Positions 9,707-21,588 are shown, counted from the first letter of the stretch. The stretch: 64,000 nucleotides of DNA from Isoetes taiwanensis (GCA_021234155.1 JAJEKV010000004.1:28795698-28859697), one strand, 5' to 3'. Notes: a model not told the origin generated them from the letters alone. Made by a program: numbers and translations.

Positions 9707-11865
9707 ATATGTATATAAGAAAAAAATTTTTTTTGACCCTTTGGGCCATAAGAGAAGAAAACATAACAATATAAAACAACATTCGGGTCCTGAAAGAAGA
9801 AAACATAGTTAAACTTTGATGGCCTAAGAATCTTTGATGTCGTAGTTGAACAAATCATGAATGTATAAATTATAGAAATGAAGTCATTGCATGGAACTCG
9901 AAACCCAATTTATGCAACATCAATATGAAATATGAGCTACAATGTAACAAAATGTTTAAGGAGGAAAACATTGGCAAGTGTTTAACCATGAAGAAATACC
10001 ACAAGTTTGATCCTAAGCATATGTTCCAGCGTCCATAGTTGTGATTCTTTTTGAGCATGCACTCCCAAATCATGTCTTAATTTACGCCTTCTCACTTTCT
10101 GCATTATTTCTTGGATCCATAGAAATTCTAGCGGCTGTATTATGACTATTACACATTATCCACAAAATCCACTGGCCTATGGCAAAGATGGTCTCAACCT
10201 GAGCCTTGCACCTGAAGCTTGCATCGAACCTTGCATCATCCCTGTTTGGTGCTTCAAATTTGTACCGAAAGTTTGTGCTACACAATTTTTTTGGCGTAGA
10301 ACCACGGATATGCGTGCTTGGAGTCTTTTTTTGCCTCTGCCGCTGCTACATGCAAATTTAAATCAGATGGTACCAACAAAATTAAAGCCATTTTTAGTGT
10401 GTTACTGGTGGGTAACACTCTTGCAACCAACGGCTGAGATTTGATCTCAGCCTTTAAACTTGAGGGCCAGGTTGTTAAGGAGATGGAAGAGCATGGTATG
10501 CCTCATGAGGATTGCCATAGCATGAAGAAACGGGGAGGCCAAGGTGTTGGTTATATTGGTGGCCTCATATAAGAATAATTTACGCTTGCCTTCTTACATT
10601 TTCTTTCGCTTGAGCCAATCCCCATATACACATAAAAACCTATATCTTCTCGATTATATAGATTTGATCATTATTTGGAAAAACTAATCCTCAATAATGC
10701 GGCTTTTGTGCCAAAAATGCAAACAGATTCGAAAGGCCTTTTTGCCCCTTTTTTATTGACCGAGCCTGTCACCAACAAGTATATTGACATGCCGAAATGC
10801 AGGCCCGTGGCTTTTTGGGCGCCCTAAATAACCAAATCGCAACTAAGCATATCCGACATGCTTGTTTTCTCATGGCATAAACGACGGCTTGTTTGTGGCA
10901 ATTGTAGGTGTGATGTTTGCACGCACAATAAGAATATATTATACACATTGTTTTTCAGCGTGTTTTATAATATCTAGCATTATGTTCTGAGACAAAGAGG
11001 GAAGAAGAGATTTGAAAAACGAAATGGATGCTAGACCTAAAAGTCGTTCGGATTAAAATACAAAAACGACTTGCACAGGATGCCTAGAAACCGGATACAA
11101 AGGGTTTCTCAAGAAAGACCTTCGATCGGGCGTTTTGCCGCCATTATCGCCACTTGCTTTGGTGTTGCCTTTGCCATTAAACAGGATGACAAATCCGGAA
11201 CCCTAAGTTGAAGGCTCTTTGGAATACCCGGTTCGAAATTGCTAAATTGGTTCAGAGTGATTTGGAAGGATTTGGCGCAGAGCCGCCTTCCATGGAAAAA
11301 ACCCTTAGAAACTTGGGAGAAACTTGTTTTGCGAGCTCGGAGGCAACCGAGAACAAGATATTGGGGCCCTTATCTACATCCGTGAGAAAAATCCAAGTTT
11401 TGGAGCAGCGAAGTGTACCCTAACTTAACTGCATCGCGATTCTTGAAGAGCACAAAGGCAACAAAGGAAAGCACGTAAACCCTAAATACAAGGGTTCGAT
11501 GCGTGCATGCCCAATTCGAGCTCTTCTTAAAAACCTAATAAAAAAAAAACATTATAACTTTAATCATTGACCATAACGATCTTCGCTTCAAAAAAATGAA
11601 TGGCCAAGATAAGCGGCACTCTAGAAATACTGTTCAGTACACCTGGATGAATACGGCAATAAAATCATAGGAAAACCTTTGTGAATATCGTACAAAAACA
11701 CAAAAAAGACCCCCTGTGATTATGCTAGATATTGATCATACAAAAATTGTGCCCTCAGGCAGCACAAAATTAGCCCGAAGGGCTGTTTCACAAGCTAAAC
11801 CAAGAAGGAAGAGGAGGGGAAGATCGTCCAGGTTGGCCTTTCTGTACAAAGTTGGCGAGATTTCT
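9707..11865. other. Interior of the 9.68-kb element, no recognised gene
   Basis: No conserved domain is visible on either strand. At 10427-10455 there is a short inverted repeat (GGCTGAGAT...ATCTCAGCC). The rest is mixed AT-rich sequence with frames under 105 codons. Confidence 0.4.
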
Positions 11866-12207
11866 TTAACCTACAGGGCTCTGGAAGAGCACATGGTCGC
11901 CGTCCGTGACTACGATCTGGCAGTGGATCAGATCATTCTCTGAACGAGCCCGCTCAACTTGAGAGACGATTTCGGGCGAGACCTCCCGCCGATGAGAAGA
12001 ACCCACGACATTTGTGATCTCTGCCGGGGTAACCAAACAGTTCCTAACTTTGAAGGAATTAGGAGTCGTCGAGGTTGAGGAGGAACTGACAGGGGAGGAA
12101 GGAGCACTCGGAGTAGGGCGAGCCCTCTTCGACGGATCATACCCCCTACCTCTCACCACATCCCACCTCCCGCCGGACCCGGGATAACTGGATCTTCTGG
12201 GATCCAT
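11866..12207 (-). CDS. Small hypothetical protein with a likely 5' UTR intron
   Basis: An uninterrupted 113-residue frame runs from ATG 12207 to TAA 11866-11868. The protein starts MDPRRSSYPGSGGRWDVV, has a Ser/Pro/Thr-rich stretch (SAPSSPVSSSSTSTTPNSF) and ends in a more ordered part (RNCLVTPAEITNVVG; IHCQIVVTDGDHVLFQSPVG). I do not recognise it. Immediately upstream there is a good intron on the same strand. The donor is AAG|GTAAGC at 12292, the acceptor is TTACAG ending at 12220 (73 bp), and it lies 12 nt before the ATG. That arrangement is typical of a plant 5' UTR intron and supports transcription. It lies inside the 9.68-kb element, so it may be a second element protein or a captured host fragment. 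Confidence 0.4.
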   Translation of the reverse strand: MDPRRSSYPGSGGRWDVVRGRGYDPSKRARPTPSAPSSPVSSSSTSTTPNSFKVRNCLVTPAEITNVVGSSHRREVSPEIVSQVERARSENDLIHCQIVVTDGDHVLFQSPVG

Positions 12208-12299
12208 GGCGCCTAAACCCTGTAAGACAACGAAAAAACAGAAGATCAATGCATGATTCGAAACAAAAACAATTCAGACGCTCAGAGCTTACCTTCGAC

Positions 12300-12990
12300 G
12301 CTTCAGAGACCCGGATGCTTGAGCGGAATGGACTAGGCCAACCGCCTGCTCGATCTCTCAATTTAAAGGCTGAACTGCAATGATGGGCAAGGATTTCGAA
12401 AAATCTGGCTTTTACAGCCGAATTAATTTTCATCCGGACATGACAGAGAATGTTCTATCCAATTTGGCTTACGAATTGGAGGTGGAGTGCAGAAAATCGC
12501 CTCGAGTTTTGCACGAAGAGGGCCAAAAAGGCAACCATTACCGTTGGCGGTACCTCGAAAGCCGGTACCATACGTATCGATAGCTGGCGACCTAGGCCTC
12601 GTATACGGCACCTAGGTACGTCGATATTAATGTACTGTGGCCCTAAGGCGGGAGGCTGTATGGCGTGAAGATCCAAGTACGTGGGCGATAGGTGGCAACC
12701 GGTGCGCGGTAGGAGGCAACTGACGCGCGTTAGCGTGCAATAACCCACACTGAAGACGGCCTCGGATATCACGAAGTATGGTTATGAGCCCGGCGACGGT
12801 GGACCTTTGACCCCCCTTCCTTGATGCGACCATAACTTTCGACAGGGATTGAATTTCGGAAAATTGTCTTCGGGGAAGATGTACAGGACAACATTAGGTA
12901 TCCGAATAATTCGACGGATCGAAAGACGGGTGAAATCCGGGTGCATGAGGACAATTTGCCCCTTAAGTGCGCGGAATATGGCGACCATAC
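12300..12990. other. GC-richer stretch upstream of the small minus-strand ORF
   Basis: This stretch is markedly less AT-rich than its surroundings. It would be the 5' flank and promoter side of the minus-strand ORF at 11866-12207. Frames on both strands are short and overlapping, and none shows a domain. Confidence 0.35.
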
Positions 12991-13004
12991 CCTAACTTGT
13001 AATA

Positions 13005-14985
13005 ATGATTAATATTTCCCCATATAGAGCAAAACTTACTTTATGATGTCCTCCAAAAAATCATAGTATGAAAGTTCAAAATGATATGAAACCAATGCAA
13101 AAGCAAGTTCATTAAAAAAGTAAAAGACATGGTCACAAGAAATCAAGAAAGGTTTCTGTACCTGAGCTCATTATTGGTCCATAGGTCCATTTAAAATCAA
13201 TAACTTCCTTATGTTAATTGATCTGAAGTTGACTTTTGGGATATGAATAGCTTCTGATTTACTTTAGTAATGAAAATATTTGTTGATCATAACCTTGAGA
13301 TTTGGATTAAACTTTATAGCATAAAAAACAAATATGTACTCTGTTTATTCTAGATTTATGCCTCGAGATGTGACTTTAAAAAAACACATTCTCAAAATGT
13401 CCCATGTCATGAAATCAATGCAAAAAAATTCAAAGAAAAATATGGAAGTTTATAAAAAGTCAAGTTAGACTGCTATGTGTAGCTCCACTTGCAGACCATT
13501 ATTGGTCCACAGGAGTTTAAAAATTAGTAGAGGCAACATCCTAATCAATTTTGATCTCAACTTTAGAATATAGTTTATGCGTACAGTTCTCTATGGGATA
13601 AAATTAATTGGTTAGACAAGCTTGCATAATTGGAGGGCAATGTTTAAGCACAAACAACTGTGAATTTATGGGGCATTTATTCTCCAATTGAATCTACATG
13701 GACTTCCACTTACACCTTTCAAAAATTATTTGTTAAAGATAAGAAACCATAATATCATTGGGGACAAAATAGATAGGGCTAGTGAGAGATATATGCTCTA
13801 TACAATTGGTTTAGTTATGGACCATAAATGATTCATGCTTAATTATATTCATATCTTTCAAATAGTATAGTATTTCAATATGAAAATAGAGAGTTATATT
13901 GCAAAGGAAGGCCCGCATTTATGAAAAATATAGTGTACATAAAAAATGACCTACTTGTAACATTATCCTACTAAAACTCTAATGCTTTGTAGCATCAATG
14001 GATATACCAGTTTTATACTAGTAACAAATAACCACGTTTCTCCGTATATTTTTGCAAGAAAGCCACACAACTTATGTAGGGGATTTAGATATATGTCCCT
14101 TGTCATATTTCGAACCATTGAAAGGTTTATTTGGAGAAATGTAGTGTGTTCTCTACAAAGCTGAGAAAGATCTTAAACTTCACGATCTTCACTTTCATTC
14201 ATCGATAAACATCACTAGCTAGTAAATGATGAGTTTTCAGCCTATAATTTTGGAATTAACTCAAATTTTTAACCTCTAATGTGTTAATCCTATGGTTGTA
14301 CATCATCTTTAAATCTAGTTAATTCCATGGTTAAGCCCTAATTACACTATATGCAAGTTGATAGAGTAATTTTCTATGTAGATATAAGAAGAATGCATCA
14401 TTCATTACCCTCATGATACTTATAGGTGGTGATTTTGGAGCATTTTAACATATAATTTTGTCCTAAATTCTGTATAGAAAAATCTCTATTAGATTTTGAA
14501 GTTGATATAACTTATGAACACTCCAAAAAAAACATAAGATTGTACTTCATATAGTTAAGAATCCATGGCCACAAGAATTAACCCAAAACTTGTAATAATA
14601 AGAGAGAAATAATTCCTAAACCACACGCAGCATTTGTTTAACAAAATAGGGTTTGCCGGCTTCCGCGGACGTTAGATGAATGCAACCAAAGTTGAAAACA
14701 TACAAATCAATGTGTTCTATCATAAATAGACATATAGTTCCAATTTTAGCAAGGTCTAGGCCTGTTTATGCTAGGAAAACTCAAGAATGCAGTTCTAGAC
14801 TGTTGCAGAAACTGTCAAATTCTCTAATATTTAAACAATCACTACAATATATAGGTGAGTTCATTGGCCTTGAAATTCTCGAAGGTCATTAAGAATCAAG
14901 TAAAATATGGTGGTGATATATCGCGAAATTGAAACTTCTGTTCTCAGATATATTGATTTAAGTGACAATGGGTCAACTGAACCAA
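13005..14985. repeat. AT-rich right arm of the 9.68-kb element with diverged ~320-bp repeats
   Basis: Two diverged units can be matched, roughly 13010-13340 and 13340-13660. Each contains CATGTCATGAAATCAATGCAAAA-like or GATATGAAACCAATGCAAAA-like sequence, then (C/G)A(C/G)CTGAGCTCATTATTGGTCC or ACCATTATTGGTCC, then GATCTGAAGTTGACTTT or GATCTCAACTTTAGA. Weaker traces continue to about 13860. There is no gene. Confidence 0.45.
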
Positions 14986-15030
14986 TTCTGGTCCATGGAC
15001 CAGGAATGGTCCCCGGGACCACTCTAGTGT

Positions 15031-16545
15031 TTAAGTTTCAATGAGCATGCCAGTAGCAAGATGCATGTGCTTGCTTTCTCAAAGCAAGAGGCTGCTAAGA
15101 AACTAGTGAAACCTTTTGTTGTTGATATTCAAAAATCTCTTGATGCTATTGATGGGGCTATAGTGAACTTGTTTCGTGCAGCATACATTGTGGCATCCAG
15201 GTCATTGTCATTCTATGATTTTGAGCACATAATTGAGCTTCTTCAGTTGGCAGATTGTCCTTCTATAATGAGGCAACTCTATCATACTGATAAAGCTTGT
15301 CAAGAATTTATTTGTTGTATCAGTAAAAGCAATGAGGATGATATAGTTGAGAAACTGAAGAGTAGCCTTTCTTTGGCTTGCAAGTTGATGAATCAACTGG
15401 TAAATCCACACAACAACAAATTATGCTATGTGTTGCTTATTTAGAAGATGGTTGTGAGCCAAAGAAAAGTCTTATTGGCATCTTAAAGGTAGAACAATTT
15501 GATGCAAACTCTTTATGTGATACAATACTTCAACATTTGTCGAAGCTTGGAATAGAGAAACTTAGAATGGTTGGTTTTGGTTCGGATGGTGCTTCTGTGA
15601 TGACAGGAATAAGAACAGGTGTTGCAGCGAGACTTAAAACCAAGTACCCCTTTATGACAGCTATTCATTGCATTGCCCATCGGACCAATCTTGTGGTCCA
15701 AGATGCAACTAAAGTTTGCAATATGGATAGTGAACTCCTTAGCATCTCATTTCTCTTGCAGTAGCAAAAGATTGACAAAATTACAAAAACTATTTGAGGA
15801 TAATGCATGTGAGATTCTACGTCTTGAAAAGATTCAAGACGCTCGTTGGTTGAGCAGATATAGAGCTATAAGTAAGGTTTGTTTTGATTTACTTGCTTTG
15901 TTGGAGTACTCAGAGCTTGAGTGTTATGAAATCTTTAAGCAATTGGCCAATCTGAAGACGGTATATTTGTTGCATTTTCTAGCGGATATCCTTGGTGGGC
16001 TCACTATCTTGAGCAATTTCAAGCAGATTATGTTGACATTACCTGTGTTCATGAGCATGTACAAAGTGTCATTGATGCTATTGATGTTTTCTATATTGCT
16101 AACCAGGAAGATGATTCAAATGCCAGTGAAGTGGAGAGATGCGGATATCTTGTCATTCCAGACTATGGACCACCTGATGGATGGCTCGCCCAATTGAGAA
16201 CCTCTATTCATGGTGATGAGTATAGGTTGTACAAAATGATGAGATATAAAGATGGAGCAAATTTGGAAGAAGCAATCTTGCTACAAAAATCATATGTGAT
16301 TGCTTGAGAACTAGATTTGAGGATATTTCGACTTTGAAGCATTTTAATATACTTTCTCCTTTAAACATACCTATGGTTTCTCTAAAAGCACGGAGTTTTG
16401 ATGAAGATAGCATTGAGGAATTGATTAAGTTTTATGGCATACCAAAGCTTGTTAGAGGATTATCGTAGGTGCAGCCACTTATTGACTCAAACAAGTTGAG
16501 AGGGGAGTTTGTTGATTATAAAATTCATGCTACGTCTAATTGGCC
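15031..16545 (+). pseudogene. hAT transposase (ZNF862-like), central catalytic part
   Basis: This continues the gene cut at 5347. It begins LSFNEHASSKMHVLAFSKQE, closing the TTF zinc finger. It then has AIDGAIVNLFRAAYIVASRS, VDESTGKSTQQQIMLCVAYL with the first catalytic Asp, LRMVGFGSDGASVMTG with the second, and PFMTAIHCIAHRTNLVVQDA, the conserved C-x2-H/H region. Further on are DARWLSRYRAISKV, the RW motif, and LLHFLADILGGLTILSNFKQ. These are typical of ZNF862/KIAA1586-type hAT transposases of about 600-700 residues. There are frameshifts near 15385 and 15760 and further breaks after 16197, where LKHFNILSPLNIPMVSLKAR and FYGIPKLVRGLS can still be read. The homology fades at about 16545. A hAT dimerisation segment at 19141 may be its displaced C-terminus. 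Confidence 0.8.
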
Positions 16546-19114
16546 ATGCAAGAATGAGGAAGTAACATTGGTTATCCATTGTTTAAATTTGGTTTTCCGG
16601 TTTGGGGAAAAAGTTTTTGGTTTTTTTTTTTAAGGTGGATTTCCTAAGGTTTTAATAGTTTTGGCAGCCGGTAAAAAACTCTGGCAATTCAAAAATCGAA
16701 AGAATTTTTGTTTGGTCTAATTTTCCTTTCCAATGAAAACTAATGAGATACGTGTTATTGCCCGGATTAGGAAGTTTTTGTCTTGATCAATGCATTTCTA
16801 ATCTAATCCGGCATGAAATTGTATGCATCGGCTTTCTCCTCTGAGTACCCTTGCTGTAGAGGATCATGTTCATGAATCATGCAAATCGACTGCCATAGCC
16901 AAGCTTGCTATTTTTCAAGCTCGATAACCAAAGCATGCACTATTTTGGCATGTTATTTGAAGAAAAAGGCCGATCCTTGATTTCATTGCTAGAGATATGG
17001 CTGGACCTGAGAAAGAATCAAAGGCATTCAAAGACCCATTGAAAGGGGCTGCTCCTATTTATTTCCATATTTTCTTTCATTCCGATTGAAATGGTCATCG
17101 CATGAAATGGAATGGGGGTCAAACTTTATTCAACTATCTTGGCATCCATGCCAGGATCACTTAAGATCATAGACCTCTGAGCATTCAAGTACATCTGATT
17201 GATTTCTATCAAACTTTATGATAGTTGTTTCTTAACAGCTCAACCACATATTTGGTTTCTTTATGGGAAAGATATCCAGCTAAGACATTTCAGACTAGCT
17301 CTATTGCATCTGTTAGGTACATCAGGCATAGAAGCAACATGTTAGGAAGCCATCAAAGTTCTGGAGCAACTTCTAATATGTGAGCCATTCTACATGTGAT
17401 CCATATGCCATGTTGTATTGTGCTTTGTTGGACTTCCTGAGATGATGTGCAACAACATTTAAAAGCACACAATATAGTTTCACCATCAAAAGCTATGATT
17501 TTTCCTTACAATTTGAGGATAAAAAGTGAGCTGCCACAAGAATCTTTCAGGCCTGATAGAGAACAGTCTTCATGCTCAAGTATTTCAAACAGTCAGATAT
17601 GAGGTTGCTTCCTTAGAATATATTCTCAGTGTGCATCCTATCTTTCTATCTCTTCTCTCTTCATAGGGTTTCAATCCTTCTTGAGTGTTGTTTATCTTTT
17701 TATTTTCATTCTTACATGTTCAGTTCATATGTCTTTGGATTCAGAGCTTTAATATTAAACTTCACCATGGTGGCAATCCTTTAGCCTATGCTTCTAATCC
17801 ATCACAAAGCAAGGCTTGATTACAAAAGAGGGATTCTAATATATCTGTTATTTTATCTCTTTGAATCTTTGTCTAACCCTCTAATTATGGCAGAGAGCTT
17901 GCATTTGAGTCATTTGACTATAAGTATAGAAAGTTCAATTCCCAATTTGATCATGGCAGTACACTCAAATGTCTTGATTATTTTGCTTCATAGACCATGT
18001 TTCCCCAAGTTTGTACCTTTTGAGCTTTTTCTTTGCACATTAGCAATGCAAGAAATTGTTTAATTATGTAAATGCAACGATACATTGCATCTATCCTATC
18101 TTCGATTGACATATAACTTTGTGAAAATTGTTTAATGCTGCAAGGTTACATATCAAATGCTACACTATTTGCCAACATCTATTGTCAAGAGAGTTGATGA
18201 AAAATATAAAACATATTATATGGGATGCTTTTGAAAGTTGGAATTCAATGTTCTTTTACAAGGATTGACAGTTTAATGGCTGTTGAAGGGGACCCTTAAA
18301 ACTATAGCAGTTACTAAAAATATTGAATGATACGCACTATATGCAATTTAAAAGGCCTATCTTGAACATGACATATTTGATCTATCTTCATATGAAAAAA
18401 TGAAGAGAATTTACACTTTCTTCAATTATTGTTGTCGATTTATCGATCCACCTTTCACGTCAGATTGCTTATGAGAGCTTTATACTGATATCACCCAATT
18501 CTACATGATATTTGAATACTACAATAACCCTTTATTGATCCAACTTTCATGCCAATTTGCTTAAGAGAGCTTCCTTACACTGATATCACTCTAAATGGTA
18601 TTCCAATACTATGGAAATCAGATCCTTACACTACATGGTACTTTAATGCCACGGAAATTATCTTCTGAAGTCCTTAAAATATTACTATAGCATTATATAT
18701 TTTTAGAATTTACAGGAAGCAATTCACACCACATATTGAGACTTGCAATCACCTACTTCATGATGTCATACTTCATTAATTTCACTTTTCTAAAACTCCT
18801 ACATGATGACATTATTTGACATCTCATGAGGGGGTTGAACATGTCAACAACCACGACATTTCATTAGCTGGCCTACCACTGCATTGGCTTTATGTATCAT
18901 TCAATTCATATTGCAACCGTAAATGTAAAACATATCATAGACCTCTAGGGAACCCGATCCCCCTCCCCAAACCAGCACCAACATCTACATGCCCAACACA
19001 ACATTCGTTTCCAAAAACCAGCAATGCCATGCAACCGTTACTCCCTTCTGCTATTTCTCTCTTCTTCCATTTCAAATATAGCTAGGTATTATAGCTGTGT
19101 CTAGAACTTCATAG
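16546..19114. other. Non-coding interval between hAT fragments
   Basis: AT-rich, with no domain on either strand. It contains two runs of a CCGGTTTGGGG/CCGGTAAAA type near 16.6 kb that resemble motifs near 19.65 kb. If the C-terminal hAT fragment at 19141 belongs to the same gene, this is a ~2.5-kb insertion, but I could not find terminal repeats or a duplication to prove it. Confidence 0.35.
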
Positions 19115-19140
19115 TTGCCACATGGAACCGTACTTAGGCC

Positions 19141-19348
19141 CGGCAACGCCGGACACCCCTTACTAGTAGCTTCTAATTCTGTGAATGAGAATAGATTCGA
19201 GAATATTTCTACATTGCTTCAAATTGCACTAGTCCAATGTGCAAGCAACGCTATTTGTGAGAGTGTTTTCAGCAGGAGAACATCCATTAAAACCAAATGG
19301 CGTGCACAAATGGAAATTGAGAGCTTGAATGTATGCACTTCAATATAG
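19141..19348 (+). pseudogene. hAT family C-terminal dimerisation fragment
   Basis: The frame reads NRFENISTLLQIALVQCASN, then AICESVFSRRTSIKTKWRAQ and MEIESLNVCTSI. This matches the C-terminal dimerisation domain of hAT transposases (FPNLxxLLxIALxLPxSxAxxERxFSxxxxIKTxxRxxL), including the (S/C)ER.FS region, although the usual ER is ES here. No other part of a transposase is beside it. It is either the displaced C-terminus of the gene at 15031-16545 or an independent hAT remnant. Confidence 0.6.
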
Positions 19349-20315
19349 GTTAAGGGTCCTTCAATGGCTAGGGATTTTGATTTCATAGGAAGCCTTGTTG
19401 GAAGGGCAAGGCCAAATGCCAAATTTACAATGGTGAGCCAAGCAAGCATGTGTGATTTATTTTGTACTTGAAGTAGTGCGTTGTTGGTTTTTTTTTTGGG
19501 TATCTATGAACTTTATTTCTCTTTGATTTGATATAAGAAGTTTTTATTATGAATTTAAAGCAATATTATCATGTTAGTATTTGCTTTAAATATTCTCTGC
19601 TGCATATTGAAATTATAAGGTTTAAAATTAAGTGTAATTCTTAAATCCGGTTAATTTTTTCATTTGAGGGCAAATTTCCGGTAACTTGTGATTGAAACAA
19701 GATAAATCTGACTCATCTAAGAAAAATCCAGTATAGCCTCCTTGGAAATGGTGAAAATCTTACAAGGCTAGAAACTTAATTCGCACCTTGTCTCCAATCT
19801 CTGCATCACTAAATTACCGGAATATAGAATGTAGATGCTTTAGAACATATACAGCATGAGTTGCCACAAATAGATACATGGATGTTGCAAAGGTCAGGAA
19901 GACAATGAAGAACGTGAAGGAAGCTTTGAATTATCAACTAAAATGTGATACAATGATGGAATTTAAAGATCGTTATATGCAAAAAGGGAACATACTGAAA
20001 CAGAAACTTCAATAAATCAAGACTAAGATTCAAGCTTGAGATCAAGGCACCGAGGGGGTGCATTACCAGTCTCATTGGAGGATGCCCCATTTCAATACTC
20101 CTGCTTGGTAGACTACAAAGAACTGGAGCTCACTTTATCTGAATCTTCTGCTTGAGCTGAGACCCGTGGCAGAATGCAAAGACTTGCCCTGTGCAGTTGG
20201 AACTTTGAAGGGTGGATATTATCTAGAATTTTGTGTAGCTGTAAACCACCATTTGGGGGAAATTCCTGGAATATTCCCTATTCGTTTACTTTAGATAATT
20301 TTAGTTTATGGGTGC
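19349..20315. other. No gene recognised
   Basis: Flanking sequence with ATCCGGTTAATTTT (about 19.64 kb) and TTTCCGGTAACTT (about 19.67 kb), possibly hAT subterminal motifs. The remainder is featureless. Confidence 0.35.
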
Positions 20316-20415
20316 CTGGTGGCGCCGCTTACAGCGCCGCCATAGCCATTCATTCGAGCTACCGCCATAGCCATTCATTCGCGCCATCATAGCCATTCAT
20401 TCGCCATAGCCGGCA
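20316..20415 (+). repeat. Minisatellite of CGCCATAGCCATTCATTCG
   Basis: About four imperfect tandem copies of a ~19-bp unit (CGCCATAGCCATTCATTCG, with a CGAGCTAC or CGCGCCAT variant between copies), starting just after GGTGGCGCCGCTTACAGCGC. It is followed at 20430-20515 by a looser AGAGCAGAGC...TCCCATTCGA repeat. Confidence 0.7.
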
Positions 20416-21206
20416 GAGCATAGCGTTTGTGGCGGAGCAGAGCTTCCCATTCGAGTGGCAGCTTCCCATTCATGACTTCAGAGCAGAGCAGAGCAGAGCA
20501 TCCCATTCGAACGGCCAGCAGAGCCCCTGTTCGAGATCATGAAGCACGATTTTCATGGTTTTTTTAAAGCAGGAACCTATGTCTGCTATAGCGATGGATG
20601 CCTTAGAGGCTACACATCTTGTATTTGCGACATTACAAGCCTTGGATCCAGACAATATGCCAAAAATTATAGGTTATTTTCTGCTGCAAGATTATGGAGC
20701 ATAGGAGATGATTAGATGGCCAGATTTCCATAGCCCAGACCAATTCAGATCTGTTGCCTCTCACAGGGTTGAAGAATCAGGGGATCTTGAGCTTAAAAGA
20801 TTTGGCAAAGTACGATAAGAATCCTCATTTTCTAAAGAAGAACAGGTCCTCGAGGTTTTATTCCGCACAGGGTTCAGGAATTACAAAATTTCGAGCTTAA
20901 ACAACATATAAAAGAGGAAACCGAAACTTCTTTTTCTCATTGGGTTAAAAAAGAAGATCATTATGGCAGATCAGATCAGGTCAGAAGAAGATGGTTCCGG
21001 AAAATGGCAAGATGCTCAAGCTTCGGCTTCTCGCAAGGGTCAAGAATCAGGGGATGCTCGAGCTTACATTGCTTGCATTTGCTTTGGTTCGCTTGCATTG
21101 TTCTTCAATAAAATCTTCTGTCTTCGTAGTATTAGGCCATAGCCGTGGATATTGGAGGTCCCCAGCGTGCAAAAATCCAAGAACGGAATTTCCCCCAAAT
21201 GACGGC
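20416..21206. other. Non-coding; possible promoter-like TATA
   Basis: Contains the phrase AATCAGGGGAT(C/G)(T/C)T(T/C)GAGCTTA twice (near 20777 and 21045) and a TATA-like ACATATAAAAGAGG near 20908. This could be degenerate LTR sequence. No gene is seen. Confidence 0.3.
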
Positions 21207-21400
21207 TTACGTGAGGTAGCCGGCCGGAATGAGGTGTTTCCGGCCGGTAAACCGGCAGGCGACGGCGCCGCTCGCGGCGAACGCCACTCACGGCGCCGGT
21301 TTACCGACCAGAAACCCCTCATTCCGGCCGGTTACCTAGCACAAACGCCGGTTTACCGACCGGAAACCCCTCATTCCAGCCGGTTACCTAGCACAAACAG
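21207..21400. repeat. GC-rich inverted plus tandem repeat
   Basis: GGCCGGAATGAGGTGTTTCC...GTAAACCGG near 21222 is the inverse of CCGGTTTACCGACCAGAAAC...CATTCCGGCC near 21297, forming a hairpin around a CGGCGCCGCTCGCGGCG centre. The right half is then repeated directly: CGCCGGTTTACCGACC(A/G)GAA through GGTTACCTAGCACAAAC occurs twice. Confidence 0.75.
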
Positions 21401-21480
21401 CTTCTTTAGCAACGTCACATGCAGCTATGTAAACTTCCATGGTAGATTGAGCAATGAATGATTGCTTTTTAGAACTTTTA

Positions 21481-21588
21481 AGTGATAATGCTGCCATTGA
21501 AAAGAAAGCAATATCCTGATGTGGAGCGAGATTCATCCTTCTCTCTTGCATAGTCAGCATCGGAGTAGCCTACATGATTTACATGACA
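21481..21588 (-). pseudogene. Ty1/copia RNase H fragment
   Basis: The minus strand reads HVGYSDADYAREKDESRSTS followed by GYCFLFNGSIIT and a stop. Known for the family: the copia RNase H domain contains GYSDADWAGDxDxRKSTSGYxFxLGGGxI. Only this block is recognisable. The upstream part of the frame (to 21684) does not align with reverse transcriptase or connection sequence, and no flanking LTR pair was found. It is a short decayed remnant. Confidence 0.75.

Larger units (their letters stand above)
5350..15030 (+). mobile_element. 9,681-bp DNA transposon with 13-bp perfect TIRs and TTA target duplication
   Basis: The ends read ACACTAGAGTGGT at 5350-5362 and the exact inverse ACCACTCTAGTGT at 15018-15030, flanked by TTA at 5347-5349 and 15031-15033. 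Taking out the element plus one TTA joins the hAT zinc-finger frame (FKT-L-SFNEHASSKMH). Beyond the 13 bp, both ends carry GGACCA/TGGTCC motifs (ATGGACCAGAA(A/T)TGGT near each end), like subterminal transposase-binding repeats. Inside are a pogo-like DDE_1 transposase pseudogene, a foldback element, a small minus-strand ORF and long AT-rich arms. A TTA duplication suits the PIF/Harbinger superfamily, the internal transposase points to Tc1/mariner-pogo (normally TA), and the second base onward spells CACTA. The superfamily is therefore left open. Confidence 0.8.

Noticed and set aside
11866-12249. Longer 127-residue version of the small minus-strand ORF
   Set aside because: The extra N-terminus starts at TTG and is translated from a good intron; the ATG at 12207 just after the splice acceptor is preferred.
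5351-15029. Calling the 9.68-kb element CACTA (En/Spm) from its CACTAG start
   Set aside because: With those boundaries the flanking three bases (TAA and TTT) do not match, whereas including one more base on each side gives a perfect TTA duplication that restores the hAT frame.
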